A stretch of DNA of 64,000 bases, taken from NCBI RefSeq assembly GCF_030159855.1, contig NZ_BSNG01000001.1, forward strand, positions 1,736,001-1,800,000, written 5' to 3'. This DNA comes from Devosia yakushimensis (GTDB lineage: Bacteria > Pseudomonadota > Alphaproteobacteria > Rhizobiales > Devosiaceae). Position 1 is the stretch's first letter. Every line of letters begins with the position of its first letter. The position numbers and the translations under genes are program-made. Of the stretch, positions 44,913 to 53,990 are shown piece after piece. The notes below the pieces were generated by a model. That model was not told the DNA's origin, did not search any database, and saw nothing but the letters and a program-made list of their open reading frames with translations.

Positions 44913-45640
44913 GGACCGTTTTTCTTAGCGTAGACGCCTGAAAAGGTCACACCAAGTCCGCCGCAGATCATATTGTCGTCGACCAGCAGGTAATGCCCGG
45001 CGAAACGAAATCGAATCCGGCAGCCGTCCGAAAGCGTTTTCGTGCTGCTGGCGGGTTCATCGCCCCGATACTGATCGCTGTCATAGCCGGCGAGCCAGTT
45101 ATTGTCCGTCATATAGGCGGGGCCGGCAAAACTTCCCGTGTTGTAAGAGGGTGGGCCGCGGGTGGCATCGCCTGACACCAGGACATAGTCACTATCGGGT
45201 GTTTCGGCGGGACCGATGGAGATTGAGGCATCCTGCAGGCCGCTCACCCAGTCGCCATAGGCATCGGTGCTATCGAACCGCACCATGCTGTCGCCCCGGT
45301 AGGTCAGGGCCGAATTGTCCAGCCAGCCGCTCGTGACCTTCCCCGCCGGGGAAATGTAGTGCGCGCAGACCAGACCATCCTCGCCCTCGGCGAAATCGGT
45401 TATCAGCACCTCATCGCCGGCGACCAGATAGGTCGGGAGCGTGCATTGCTCGCTCGCTGCCGGACAGCCCGGCTTGTCATTCGAAGCCGGGGCGAGGAAA
45501 TGCAGCCGGCTTGCGTCAGCACTGACAACGGGAACGGGAAAATTATCCAGTCCATAGAGGTCGGACACCTCGCATGCCCATGCGGAGCCGGCGCTGCACA
45601 TGGCAAATGCGCCGCCGAGCATGATCAAAGAACGTCGCAT
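44909..45640 (-). CDS. Secreted protein of unknown function
   Basis: The 243-aa product has a signal peptide (cleavage after AGSAWA, about residue 22) and a mature N-terminus starting CEVSDLYGLD. It contains several cysteines (in KPGCPA, EQCTLP, VCAHYI, DGCRIR and MICGGL) and a central region with VLITDFAEGEDGLVCAHY and TSGWLDNSAL that recalls SH3-like domains; this is only a pattern match. Its stop codon overlaps that of the DUF815 gene by 3 nt tail to tail. Likely periplasmic. Confidence 0.75.
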   Translation of the reverse strand: MRRSLIMLGGAFAMCSAGSAWACEVSDLYGLDNFPVPVVSADASRLHFLAPASNDKPGCPAASEQCTLPTYLVAGDEVLITDFAEGEDGLVCAHYISPAGKVTSGWLDNSALTYRGDSMVRFDSTDAYGDWVSGLQDASISIGPAETPDSDYVLVSGDATRGPPSYNTGSFAGPAYMTDNNWLAGYDSDQYRGDEPASSTKTLSDGCRIRFRFAGHYLLVDDNMICGGLGVTFSGVYAKKNGP

Positions 45641-45685
45641 GGCTTTCCTCCCGAGAACGGCTTGGCCTGGCTATTCTGCCCTCAA

Positions 45686-45714
45686 ACAAAAATCCCCGCC
45701 GAAGCGGGGATTTT
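45686..45714 (-). terminator. Intrinsic terminator of the nlpD-like gene
   Basis: In the minus direction AAAATCCCCGC-ttcg-GCGGGGATTTTT forms a 7-bp GC stem flanked by A/T pairs, with a T-run at 45688-45692. It begins 19 nt after the stop codon and is close to symmetrical, so it may also end the convergent transcript. Confidence 0.9.
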
Positions 45715-45732
45715 ACGACTGGAGCGCCGATT

Positions 45733-46962
45733 TCAGCTCGCCAGCAACGGCATGGGATCAACCGGGGTAGCGCCCTTGCGCAGTTCGAAGTGGAGCTGCG
45801 GCTGGGTGACCGAGCCGGTCATGCCGGCGGCGCCGATGGTGTCGCCGCGGCTGACAACCGCACCCTTGGCCACGCTCATCGACTTGAGGTGGGCATAGGC
45901 CGAGACATAGCCATTGGGATGGCGGATCAGGATCAGATTGCCGTAACCCTCGACGCCCGAGCCGACATAGATGACGGTGCCATTTTCGGCGGCCTTGATG
46001 GCGCTGCCCTCGGACGCTTCGATATTGATGCCCGTGCCGCGCGAGGAGGCGAAGTCGGTCAAGACGCGACCGCTGACGGGCCAGCGGAACTTGGTGTTGC
46101 CCGACATGGCAGGTTCGGCGGCCGGAACATTGGCGACCTGGGTCGGCGCAGGCTGAGCCGCGGCGGCTTGTGGCGGAGCCAGCGTGGGCGTCGCTGCCGT
46201 TTGCAGGGTATTGGGCGCTGCGGCAGGCAGGGTCGGCTGCGGAGCCGGCGTCGCGGCGGGGCCGGTCGAAGCGACCTGGACTGGCGCGGGCGCCTTGGTG
46301 GCCAGCAGATCGGCGCGGCCCGGAATAATGACCTTCTGGCCCACGACGATCTTGTCGGGCGAAGACAGGCCATTGGCCTGGACCAGGGCCTGCGTCGTCA
46401 CGTCATAGCGGCGGGCGATGGTATAGAGCGACTCGCCGCTGGCGATGGTGTGCGTGAACGTGCCGCCAGTGGTGGCGGGCGCGACGGTTGGAACGGCGCT
46501 ATTGGTGGGCAGAGCGCCAAGAGTGGCAGGCGACGGCATCGGGGCCGCCGCAGCGAAGGCGGGCTGAGCTTGCATGGCTGGCTGGGATCCCATTGGAGAC
46601 GAGGAACTCAATACAGGAAGGTCTTGGGACTGCACGGTGGGCATGGAGCCCTGTGCGGCAACTGGCGCCATGGGCGCAAGCGGCGGAGCGTAGCCCGTCT
46701 GAACCGGGGAGCCGTTCCAGCCACCACCCACATTGGCGGGCGGCAGGAACTGATTTTCGGCGACCTGGGGCGCACCGAGGCTCGACGGCATGGGCTGGGT
46801 ATAACTGGAAGGAGCGTTCTGCGGCACGGAGGCGGTCGTCGTCTGATCGCCGAACGTACGGCTACCCAGACTGGAACAACCGGAAAGGGCAAATGCGGCG
46901 GCCATCAGGCCAACCATCGCAACTGCACCTTTCGGTGCCCGACGGGATACGCGGATACTCAT
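45733..46962 (-). CDS. NlpD-like LysM/LytM lipoprotein, probable amidase activator
   Basis: The 409-aa protein has a lipobox (ALSGC, Cys29), a Pro/Ala/Gln-rich linker, one LysM domain (about residues 168-215, HTIASGESLYTIARRYDV), a second linker, and a C-terminal LytM domain (about 295-405). The LytM metal site is degenerate: the HxxxD region reads GTGINIEA and the HxH region reads QLHFE, so it should not cleave peptidoglycan itself but, like NlpD or DipM, activate amidases at division. It is 212 nt downstream of surE, where pcm is often found in relatives. Confidence 0.92.
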   Translation of the reverse strand: MSIRVSRRAPKGAVAMVGLMAAAFALSGCSSLGSRTFGDQTTTASVPQNAPSSYTQPMPSSLGAPQVAENQFLPPANVGGGWNGSPVQTGYAPPLAPMAPVAAQGSMPTVQSQDLPVLSSSSPMGSQPAMQAQPAFAAAAPMPSPATLGALPTNSAVPTVAPATTGGTFTHTIASGESLYTIARRYDVTTQALVQANGLSSPDKIVVGQKVIIPGRADLLATKAPAPVQVASTGPAATPAPQPTLPAAAPNTLQTAATPTLAPPQAAAAQPAPTQVANVPAAEPAMSGNTKFRWPVSGRVLTDFASSRGTGINIEASEGSAIKAAENGTVIYVGSGVEGYGNLILIRHPNGYVSAYAHLKSMSVAKGAVVSRGDTIGAAGMTGSVTQPQLHFELRKGATPVDPMPLLAS

Positions 46963-47125
46963 CAGCTCACTCGTACGCAGGTACTCAACACGAGTTTGAG
47001 ACTAAGCCGGTAAGGTAAAGACGAGTTTAAAGCCGATGCGATTTGAGCAAAATCGGATGGGGTGGATTCTGGATTGGGTAAGGTTAAGAGGCGGGGGACT
47101 TAGCTGAGGCTAAGTCCTATCTCGC

Positions 47126-47150
47126 TTCCCTCCCCCACAAGGGAGAGGGT
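47126..47150. repeat. Family C palindrome (copy 5)
   Basis: A CCCTCCCcc-acaa-GGGaGAGGG hairpin lies 25 nt downstream of the surE stop codon, in the gap to the nlpD-like gene. It is an imperfect member of the family. Confidence 0.7.
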
Positions 47151-47174
47151 GAGTCGACTGATGATTCCGTGGCT

Positions 47175-47939
47175 CTACAGCGCCAGCTTGCCCTGGAGGC
47201 GCTCAGTCGTGGCCAAGTCTGTCTGCTGCAGCAATAGCGGCGTTACCGTGATGGCCTTGTCCTGGCGCAGGACCTCGAAATCGTGGGTGGGATCGAGCGG
47301 CAGCGGCGTTTCGGGGACGGCGACGAAGAATTTGCCGGCATTGTCGCTGGGGTAATAGCGGAAGGGCGAGCGCGAGAAGCGCTGGTGCTGGACGACCGAG
47401 ATGCCGGAGACTTCCTCGGGCGGGCACCAGGGGAAGTTGACGTTGTAATAGGTTTGTCGGCCCTCGACGGCGGCCAGGATGGCGCGCACAGTAGCGGCGC
47501 CGTAGCGGGTGGCATTGGCCCAATCGACCGCGCGGCCATGCTCGTAATTATTGGCCTGGCTCATGGCGATGGCGATGGCGCCCTGCAAGGCCCCTTCCCG
47601 CGCGCCGGCGGCCGTGCCCGAGCAATTGATGACATCGCCCAGATTCTGACCGGCATTGACGCCGGAGAGGACCAGATCGGCGGGACGGTCCAGCAAATGG
47701 GTCATGCCGGTGACGACGCAATCGGCGGGAGAGCCGCCGATTACGGTGAAAGTGCGGGCGGCGCGCTGCTCGTAATGCAGCTCACGGCCCAGGGTAAAGC
47801 GGTGCCCTGCCCCGCTTTGATTGCCATCGGGCGCGACGATCCAGACATCGTCACTGATGGCGCGGGCGATATCGGCCAGCACGGCAAGGCCCGGCGCATC
47901 CACGCCATCATCATTGGTGAGGAGGATGCGCAGGGCCAT
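47175..47939 (-). CDS. surE: 5'/3'-nucleotidase SurE
   Basis: SurE dephosphorylates nucleoside monophosphates in stationary phase. The 254-aa protein has the metal-binding N-terminus RILLTNDDGVDAPG, the VAPDGNQSGAGH block and LSGVNAGQNLGD. The ATG at 47939 is fixed by its 1-nt overlap with the serS stop codon (TAATG), which indicates coupling. Pcm, often next to surE, is not found in the following gap. Confidence 0.95.
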   Translation of the reverse strand: MALRILLTNDDGVDAPGLAVLADIARAISDDVWIVAPDGNQSGAGHRFTLGRELHYEQRAARTFTVIGGSPADCVVTGMTHLLDRPADLVLSGVNAGQNLGDVINCSGTAAGAREGALQGAIAIAMSQANNYEHGRAVDWANATRYGAATVRAILAAVEGRQTYYNVNFPWCPPEEVSGISVVQHQRFSRSPFRYYPSDNAGKFFVAVPETPLPLDPTHDFEVLRQDKAITVTPLLLQQTDLATTERLQGKLAL

Positions 47940-49267
47940 TAGCGGGCGCCGATCGTGGTGAGGCCACCCATATAGGGGCGCAGCACTTCGGGCACGAGGA
48001 CGGAGCCGTCTTCCTGCTGGTAGTTTTCCATGACGGCGATGAGGCAGCGACCGACCGCCGTGCCCGAGCCGTTGAGGGTATGGACGAAGCGCGGCGCCTG
48101 CTTTTCGCCGGCGGGACGATAGCGCGCATCCATGCGGCGGGCCTGGAAATCGCCGCAGACCGAGACCGAGGAGATTTCGCGATAGGTGTCCTGGCCGGGG
48201 AGCCAGACTTCGAGGTCGTAAGTCTTCTTGGCACCAAAGCCCATATCGCCGGTGCACAGGGTCATGACGCGATAGTGCAGGCCCAGCTTTTGCAGCACGG
48301 TTTCGGCACAGGTCAGCATGCGCTCATGCTCGTCCACCGCAGTCTCGGGCGTAGTGATGGACACCATCTCGACCTTGTTGAACTGATGCTGGCGCAGCAT
48401 GCCGCGGGTGTCACGGCCAGCCGAACCGGCTTCGGAACGGAAGCAGGGTGTGAGCGCGGTGAGGCGCATGGGCAATGCTTCTTCGGCAAGGATGGATTCG
48501 CGAACGAGATTGGTGAGGGGGACCTCGGCGGTGGGGATCAGCGCCAGGCGCGAGTCGCCATGCGGCGTGAAGAACAGGTCTTCCTCGAATTTGGGGAGCT
48601 GATTGGTGCCGTAAAGCGCCTCGTCGCGCACCAGCAATGGGGGCTGAACTTCGGTATAGCCGTGCTCCGTCGTGTGAACGTCGAGCATGAACTGGCCGAG
48701 GGCACGTTCAAGGCGGGCGACCTGCCCTTTGAGCACGACGAAGCGGCTGCCCGACAGTTTGGCGGCGGTTTCGAAATCCATCTGGCCCATGGCTTCGCCG
48801 ATCTCGTAATGCTCCTTGGGGGCAAACGAGAAGCTGGGCTTGGGCGCGCGGGCCTTGGCGGCAGTGGCGGGCGAACCGTTGGGGCCGAAATATTCGACAT
48901 TGTCGTTTTCATCGACGCCATCGGGCACATCTTCGAAGGCCAGGTTGGGGATGACCGACAGGGCGTTGCGCAGCTCCTGCTCGATGGCGCGCTCGTCGGC
49001 CTCGCCCTGGGGGATGAAGTCCTTGAGGGCGGCGACCTCGGCCATCAATTGCTGCGCCTTGGCCTCATCCTTCTGGGCCTTGGCCCGGCCGATCTGCTTG
49101 GATAGCGCGTTGCGCTTTTCCTGAGCCTCGTTGAGACGCACGATGATGTCGCGGCGGCGGTCATCGATGGCAAGCAGATCGGAGGAGCGCACCGATACAC
49201 CCTTGCGCCGCGAAATGGCGGCATCGAATGCTTCGGCGTTGGCACGGATCCACTTGATATCAAACAT
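47939..49267 (-). CDS. serS: Serine--tRNA ligase
   Basis: SerRS charges tRNA-Ser. The 442-aa protein has the N-terminal coiled-coil tRNA-binding arm (about residues 30-100), motif 2 FRSEAGSAGRDTRGMLRQHQF (split by one residue in the family) and motif 3 with LNGSGTAVGR. The ATG at 49267 (MFDIKWIRAN) matches the usual start; longer in-frame codons run into the gap before tatC. It is followed by surE with a 1-nt overlap. Confidence 0.96.
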   Translation of the reverse strand: MFDIKWIRANAEAFDAAISRRKGVSVRSSDLLAIDDRRRDIIVRLNEAQEKRNALSKQIGRAKAQKDEAKAQQLMAEVAALKDFIPQGEADERAIEQELRNALSVIPNLAFEDVPDGVDENDNVEYFGPNGSPATAAKARAPKPSFSFAPKEHYEIGEAMGQMDFETAAKLSGSRFVVLKGQVARLERALGQFMLDVHTTEHGYTEVQPPLLVRDEALYGTNQLPKFEEDLFFTPHGDSRLALIPTAEVPLTNLVRESILAEEALPMRLTALTPCFRSEAGSAGRDTRGMLRQHQFNKVEMVSITTPETAVDEHERMLTCAETVLQKLGLHYRVMTLCTGDMGFGAKKTYDLEVWLPGQDTYREISSVSVCGDFQARRMDARYRPAGEKQAPRFVHTLNGSGTAVGRCLIAVMENYQQEDGSVLVPEVLRPYMGGLTTIGAR

Positions 49268-49418
49268 CGGTTGGTACGGGACGCTGCCCGCCTCTCTGGT
49301 TGCACGGGCTGGATGATTGGGGCCTGATGGCGCGCCCAAGAAACCATCAGGACATGGCAAAACCTTGCCACGACCTCCTCCGTCGCAACGCGCAGGACGA
49401 GGTCCAGAAACTAATGCG

Positions 49419-50237
49419 CTAGGACGACTGCTCGTCCGTCGACGCCGCTTCGGCCGCAAGGGACGCGGCGCGCCGACGCTCGACCATTCGCACGGACAGG
49501 ATCGAGAGTTCGTAGAGCAGGTACATGGGCACGGCAAGGCCGATCTGGGAAATCGGATCGGGCGGCGTGATGAGCGCGGCAAAGATCAGGATGCCCACAA
49601 TGGCGTAGCGGCGCCCCTTTTTGAGCAGGTCGACATGCACAAGATCGATCTGGGCCAGCAAGGTCAGCACCACGGGCAACTGGAAACAGGCGCCGAAAGC
49701 CAGGATCAGCAGCATGGCCAGCCCCAGATATTCGGAAACGCTGGTCAGCATCTTGATGTCGTCGGTCTGCATGCTGGCGAAGAAATGCAGCGCCATGGGC
49801 AGCACGGCGAAATAGACCAGGCACGCCCCCGCGATGAAGAAGATCGGCGTGGCGACGAGATAGGGAATGAACGCCTTGCGCTCGTGCTTATAGAGGCCGG
49901 GCGCCACGAACATGTAGATCTGGCTGGCAACGACCGGGAAACCAAGGAAAATGGCGCCAAACAGGGCCACATTCAGGTAGGTGAAGAAGAGTTCCTGGGG
50001 CGCGGTATAGATCAGCTCGGCGCTGGGCACGGCCCGCAGATAGGGGACGAGCAGCGCGTCATAGATGTTCCGCGCGAAAATGAAGCAGATCACCATGAGA
50101 ATGATCAGCGCGACCGCCGAATAGATCAGCCGCTTGCGCAGCTCGATCAGGTGTTCGAGCAATGGCGCTTCGCTACCGGCCAGTTCGTCCTCAACCGGCT
50201 TGCTCTTGTCTTCGATCTGCGGATTTGCGTCGGCCAT
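49419..50237 (-). CDS. tatC: Sec-independent protein translocase TatC
   Basis: TatC is the six-span receptor for twin-arginine signal peptides. The 272-aa protein contains LLEHLIELRKRLIYSA near the N-terminus (conserved Glu and Arg), the FFTYLNVALFGA block, GFPVVASQIYMFVAPGLYKHERK and, late in the protein, a loop before ITPPDPISQ. The ATG at 50237 lies 2 nt from the tatB stop. It is the last gene of tatABC. Confidence 0.96.
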   Translation of the reverse strand: MADANPQIEDKSKPVEDELAGSEAPLLEHLIELRKRLIYSAVALIILMVICFIFARNIYDALLVPYLRAVPSAELIYTAPQELFFTYLNVALFGAIFLGFPVVASQIYMFVAPGLYKHERKAFIPYLVATPIFFIAGACLVYFAVLPMALHFFASMQTDDIKMLTSVSEYLGLAMLLILAFGACFQLPVVLTLLAQIDLVHVDLLKKGRRYAIVGILIFAALITPPDPISQIGLAVPMYLLYELSILSVRMVERRRAASLAAEAASTDEQSS

Positions 50238-50239
50238 GT

Positions 50240-50980
50240 TTATTCGTTTCCGGCTTTCGCAGCGGTTTCGGTGGCGGGCGGCTTAGGCTTGGCCGCGGCT
50301 TTGGGCTTGGCAGCCGCTTTCGCCTTGGCCGCAATGGGCTTTGCGGCAGCAGGTTTGGCGGCGGCGCGCTTGCGCGGAGCGGACTTGGGCTCGGCGGGTG
50401 CTTCCGCGGACTTGGTCGCGGTAGCTTTGCGCGCGGCGGGCTTTTTCGCAGCGGCAGGCTTGGCGGCCTCTTCGGGCAGCGGTGCGAGCTGGGTGGTGAC
50501 GACCGGACGGGTCGGCGCAGCCTTGGCTTTGACGGGAGCCTTGGGCTTGGCCGGGGCTTTGGCGGCAGGGGCCTTGGCGGCTGCCGCCGGCGCTGATGTC
50601 ATCAGTGGTGCGGCGGCAGCGGCGGCGCTTGCTGGCATGCCGGCGGCGGCCTTGATTTCGTCCACCACGCTTTCGACCTTGGGATCGGCGGGCTTGATAA
50701 TGCCGCTCGGCTTCTGGCCGGTCGGAGTGATGGTGTTGAACTCGCGGCGAATCTCGTCAGCCGTCTTCTTGAGCGGGCTGGTGAGCGAATTGCGCAGGTT
50801 GCGCACTTCGTCGAGGCCGGTGGTCTTGTTGATTTCGCGCTGGAACTCATTGCCCATGCGCCTGATCTGACCAATCACCTTACCGACGCGATTCATCACG
50901 GCGGGCAATTCCTTGGGGCCGATGAAAATCAGCGCCGCAAGACCGATGACCAGCATCTCTGTCCAGCTCAAGCCGAGCAT
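50240..50980 (-). CDS. tatB: Sec-independent protein translocase TatB
   Basis: TatB is the single-span partner of TatC. The 246-aa protein begins with the family pattern MLGLSWTEMLVIGLAALIFIGPKELP, an amphipathic helix, and then an unusually long Ala/Lys/Pro-rich disordered tail with repeated KAPAKPKA-like units (about residues 130-246). Long basic tails occur in alphaproteobacterial TatB. It lies 55 nt downstream of tatA and 2 nt upstream of tatC. Confidence 0.95.
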   Translation of the reverse strand: MLGLSWTEMLVIGLAALIFIGPKELPAVMNRVGKVIGQIRRMGNEFQREINKTTGLDEVRNLRNSLTSPLKKTADEIRREFNTITPTGQKPSGIIKPADPKVESVVDEIKAAAGMPASAAAAAAPLMTSAPAAAAKAPAAKAPAKPKAPVKAKAAPTRPVVTTQLAPLPEEAAKPAAAKKPAARKATATKSAEAPAEPKSAPRKRAAAKPAAAKPIAAKAKAAAKPKAAAKPKPPATETAAKAGNE

Positions 50981-51035
50981 AGCGTTCTATTCCTTAGAGA
51001 CGGCGCGGCCCAGGGCCGTGGCGAGCCAGGCGCGA

Positions 51036-51251
51036 TCAAGCGTCCTTGCTGCGGTCTACTTCGCGAGCATCGACTTCGGCACTGGTGGTCACCCGATCCA
51101 CCGGCTTGGTCTCTTCATCGCGCATGCCCTTCTGGAAGGCTTTGATACCGGAGGCGACTTCACCCATCATGCCGGAAATCTTGCCGCGGCCGAACAGCAG
51201 CACGACAACGACGGCGATAACGAGAATGCCCCAAATTCCTGGCGCGTGCAT
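51036..51251 (-). CDS. tatA: Sec-independent protein translocase TatA
   Basis: TatA forms the variable-size channel. The 71-aa protein has an N-terminal membrane helix (GIWGILVIAVVVVLLFG), the conserved FGRGK hinge, and an amphipathic helix followed by a charged tail. The ATG is at 51249-51251. It heads the tatABC unit, about 60 nt after the ABC ATPase gene on the same strand. Confidence 0.95.
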   Translation of the reverse strand: MHAPGIWGILVIAVVVVLLFGRGKISGMMGEVASGIKAFQKGMRDEETKPVDRVTTSAEVDAREVDRSKDA

Positions 51252-51310
51252 ATTGAACTCCCTAGACTTTTCAGACGCGTGACACGCGATAGATATAGCG
51301 AGAAATAGGT

Positions 51311-52411
51311 TTAATCTCGGCCAAACACAAGAACGTGTTCCCGGTTGAGCTTCACGAAGACGTCTTGGCCCACAGCAATATCGGTTCGCGCCGGCTGGCG
51401 AAGAACCAGCGGCGCTTCAATGCCATCGACTTTGACCTCGCAGATATCGACCCCGATGGCGTCGCGCTTGGCGACGAGCCGGCCTGGTGTGCCTGGCCCC
51501 GTGGTCGACAAATCCGCCCCGCCGGTGGGCCGGATAGCTATGGTGACGGCGGCGCCGTCAGGCAGGCCGGGCGTAGGCACCGCGCCCAGGGGCGTGGGGG
51601 CGTGGCCGTTGACGGCGATGGAGTCGATTTCGCTGAGCGGAGAAAAGAAGCGGGCAGCGCTGAGATCGACGGGATGGCGGTAGATTTCGGCGGCAGTGCC
51701 GATCTGGGCGATGCGGCCATGGCGAAGCAGCGCGACGCGATCGCCCATGACCATGGCCTCCTCAGGGTCATGGGTGACGATGAGGCTGGTGGCATGGGTT
51801 TCGCGCAAAACGGCGAGGGTTTCTTCGCGCACGGTTTCACGCAATCGTGCATCGAGACTGGAGAAGGGCTCGTCGAGGAGGAGCACGGCCGGACGCGGTG
51901 CGACGCTGCGGGCGAGGGCAAGACGCTGCTGCTGGCCGCCGGAAAGCATGTGAGGATAATCGGCTTCGCGGGCGCCGAGGCCGACACGGTGGAGGGCGGC
52001 GCGAGCCTGGGACAAGGCCGCGGTGCGGCCGAGACGGCGCAGGCCGAACAGCACATTCTGCAATACGGTGAGATGGGGGAAGAGCGCAAAGTCTTGAAAC
52101 ATCAGGCCAATTCCGCGCTTGTCGGGCGACACATTGGCGCCTGGGGCGGACATGGTCTGGCCGTTGATCAGCAAGGCGCCGGCATGGACCGGCTGGATGC
52201 CGGCGGCAACGCGGAGAGCCGTGGATTTGCCGGAGCCGGATTCGCCGAGCAGGCAGACGATCTCGCCGGGCTCGAGGCGGAGGGAGAACTGGTCGAGCAC
52301 CACCCTGCCCCCGAGGTGAACGGTGACGGCGGCGAATTCGAGGGTGGCGGCGAAGCTGACGCCGGCGGTGCCGCGCGCGCCCCAGCTGCGCAGTTCGGCG
52401 GTGTTGGGCAC
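51311..52411 (-). CDS. ABC transporter ATP-binding protein, FbpC-like (orphan)
   Basis: The 366-aa ATPase has Walker A LLGESGSGKSTALRVA, signature LSGGQQQRLALAR, Walker B AVLLLDEPFSSLD and a C-terminal TOBE-like regulatory domain (from about residue 260). The sequence style fits iron(III)-uptake (FbpC/AfuC) ATPases. No permease or binding-protein gene is nearby. The start is GTG 52411, which overlaps the scpB stop codon by 1 nt (TAGTG), so it is translated together with chromosome-condensation genes. The substrate assignment is tentative. Confidence 0.88.
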   Translation of the reverse strand: MPNTAELRSWGARGTAGVSFAATLEFAAVTVHLGGRVVLDQFSLRLEPGEIVCLLGESGSGKSTALRVAAGIQPVHAGALLINGQTMSAPGANVSPDKRGIGLMFQDFALFPHLTVLQNVLFGLRRLGRTAALSQARAALHRVGLGAREADYPHMLSGGQQQRLALARSVAPRPAVLLLDEPFSSLDARLRETVREETLAVLRETHATSLIVTHDPEEAMVMGDRVALLRHGRIAQIGTAAEIYRHPVDLSAARFFSPLSEIDSIAVNGHAPTPLGAVPTPGLPDGAAVTIAIRPTGGADLSTTGPGTPGRLVAKRDAIGVDICEVKVDGIEAPLVLRQPARTDIAVGQDVFVKLNREHVLVFGRD

Positions 52412-53055
52412 TATGAATTGTCCTCGATTTCTTCGGCGTCGTCGATGTCACCGGGTTCGAGCGGGTCTTCGTCGTCGCGCAGGGCGCCGTCGAAGGGGAG
52501 CGGTATCTGCAGGGTGGGCGGCAGCCGATTAGAGAGGAGGCCGGAGCCCTTGAGTTCGTCGAGACCGGGGAGATCGCTCAGCGCTTCGAGGCCGAAGTGA
52601 TCGAGAAAAGCTTCGGTAGTTCCGTAGGTTACGGGGCGTCCGGGGGTGCGGCGGCGGCCGCGCATGCGAATCCAGCCGGCTTCGAGCAGCAGATCGATGG
52701 TGCCCTTGCCGGTGGCGACGCCGCGGACTTCTTCGATTTCGGCGCGGGTGGCGGGCTGGTGGTAGGCGATGATGGCGAGGGTTTCGAGGGCGGCGCGGGA
52801 GAGTGGGCGGGTTTCCTGCTCTTCGCGGCGGAGCAGGAAACCGAGGTCTTCAGCGGTGCGGAAGGCCCATTTGTCGGCGCGGCGCACCAGGTTCACACCA
52901 TGGCTGGCATAGCGCGATTGCAGCGTTAGCAGGAGGGCGCCAATGTCTGCCCCCTCCCCCAGATATGCTAGCAGACTGTTAGCATCCAGAGGCTCCCTGG
53001 ACGCAAAAAGTAGCGCTTCGAGAATGCGCAAATGGCGCTCGGTGACCTCGCTCAC
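52411..53055 (-). CDS. scpB: Segregation and condensation protein B
   Basis: ScpB is the kleisin-associated winged-helix partner of SMC-ScpA. The 214-aa protein shows ILEALLFASREPLDANSL, then RPLSRAALETLAIIAYHQPATRAEIEEVRG, then GRPVTYGTT and an acidic C-terminus. The GTG at 53055 overlaps the scpA stop codon by 4 nt (GTGA). Codons 20-30 carry a 23-nt sequence also found at 37208-37230. Confidence 0.95.
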   Translation of the reverse strand: MSEVTERHLRILEALLFASREPLDANSLLAYLGEGADIGALLLTLQSRYASHGVNLVRRADKWAFRTAEDLGFLLRREEQETRPLSRAALETLAIIAYHQPATRAEIEEVRGVATGKGTIDLLLEAGWIRMRGRRRTPGRPVTYGTTEAFLDHFGLEALSDLPGLDELKGSGLLSNRLPPTLQIPLPFDGALRDDEDPLEPGDIDDAEEIEDNS

Positions 53056-53840
53056 GGCGTGTCATCCTTGCGGCGGCGCATGAAAAGCGGCCCGAAAGTC
53101 TCGGTCTGGCGGAGATCGATCTGGCCCAGGCGCACCAGTTCAAGGCTGGAGGCGAAGGTGGAGGCCCGAACGGTGGCGCGCTCGGTTGGCGTCGCCAGGT
53201 ATTCGGCCAGGTAGGTGTCCATGGCGATCCATTCAAAACTATCACCGATCAGACGCTGGAGGATATCTCGCGCGTCCTGCAGCGACCAGACGGTGCGGTG
53301 AATGGGGGTGTATTCGGTGGTAGCGCCCCGTTCGCGCTGGCCGGCATAGGCCTTGAGCAGATCGTAAAGCGAGGCTTCCCACAGACTTTTGCGATTGATT
53401 TCAATCGGTTCGGGCTCACCGCGGGCGTAAATCTGGAAACCCAGGCGGGGCCGGTTCATCAATTGACTGGCGGCACGGCGCATGGCTTCAAGCCGCTTGA
53501 GGCGGAATTGCAGCATAGCGGCGAGCATCTCGCCGGAGGGCTCTTCGTCCGTGGATGCCTGGGGCACCATGAGGCGGCTTTTGAGATAGGCCAGCCAGGC
53601 GGCCATGACGAGGTAATCGGCAGCGACCTCGATGCGCTTCTCGCGCACCGTTTCGATGAACTGGAGATATTGCTCGGCCAGGGCCAGGACGGAAATGGCT
53701 GCCAGATCGACCTTCTGGCGGCGGGCGAGATCGAGCAGCAGATCGAGCGGGCCTTCATAGCCATCGACATCGACATACATGACGTCTTCGTCGGCTGGCG
53801 CCGCCGGCGTATCGAACCAATCGGTCTGTGGGCTCGTCAT
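53052..53840 (-). CDS. scpA: Segregation and condensation protein A (kleisin)
   Basis: ScpA bridges the SMC heads in the condensin complex. From the ATG at 53840 the protein has 262 aa and the typical N-terminus YEGPLDLLLDLARRQKVDLAAI, then EQYLQFIE and the YLVMAAWLAYLKSRLM block. A longer in-frame start at 53876 lacks support. It overlaps scpB by 4 nt. In many relatives nagZ lies directly upstream; here the 354-nt gap holds repeats instead. Confidence 0.95.
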   Translation of the reverse strand: MTSPQTDWFDTPAAPADEDVMYVDVDGYEGPLDLLLDLARRQKVDLAAISVLALAEQYLQFIETVREKRIEVAADYLVMAAWLAYLKSRLMVPQASTDEEPSGEMLAAMLQFRLKRLEAMRRAASQLMNRPRLGFQIYARGEPEPIEINRKSLWEASLYDLLKAYAGQRERGATTEYTPIHRTVWSLQDARDILQRLIGDSFEWIAMDTYLAEYLATPTERATVRASTFASSLELVRLGQIDLRQTETFGPLFMRRRKDDTP

Positions 53841-53990
53841 GTCAGTCGGTGGCCGCCTTGCAAGATATGCTTGCAATCCTTGGCGGTTGGGCCGGGCAGC
53901 GTCAAGCGCTGGGCCGGTTTCTATGAGGTTTTATGGGGGCCAGGTTTTGGGCAGGATGCGTCAACTGTGAGGTCGAGAGCCACCGCGCGG

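Noticed and set aside
45733..46962. Calling this gene an active M23 peptidase
   Set aside because: The metal-binding residues are replaced, so an NlpD-type activator role is more likely.
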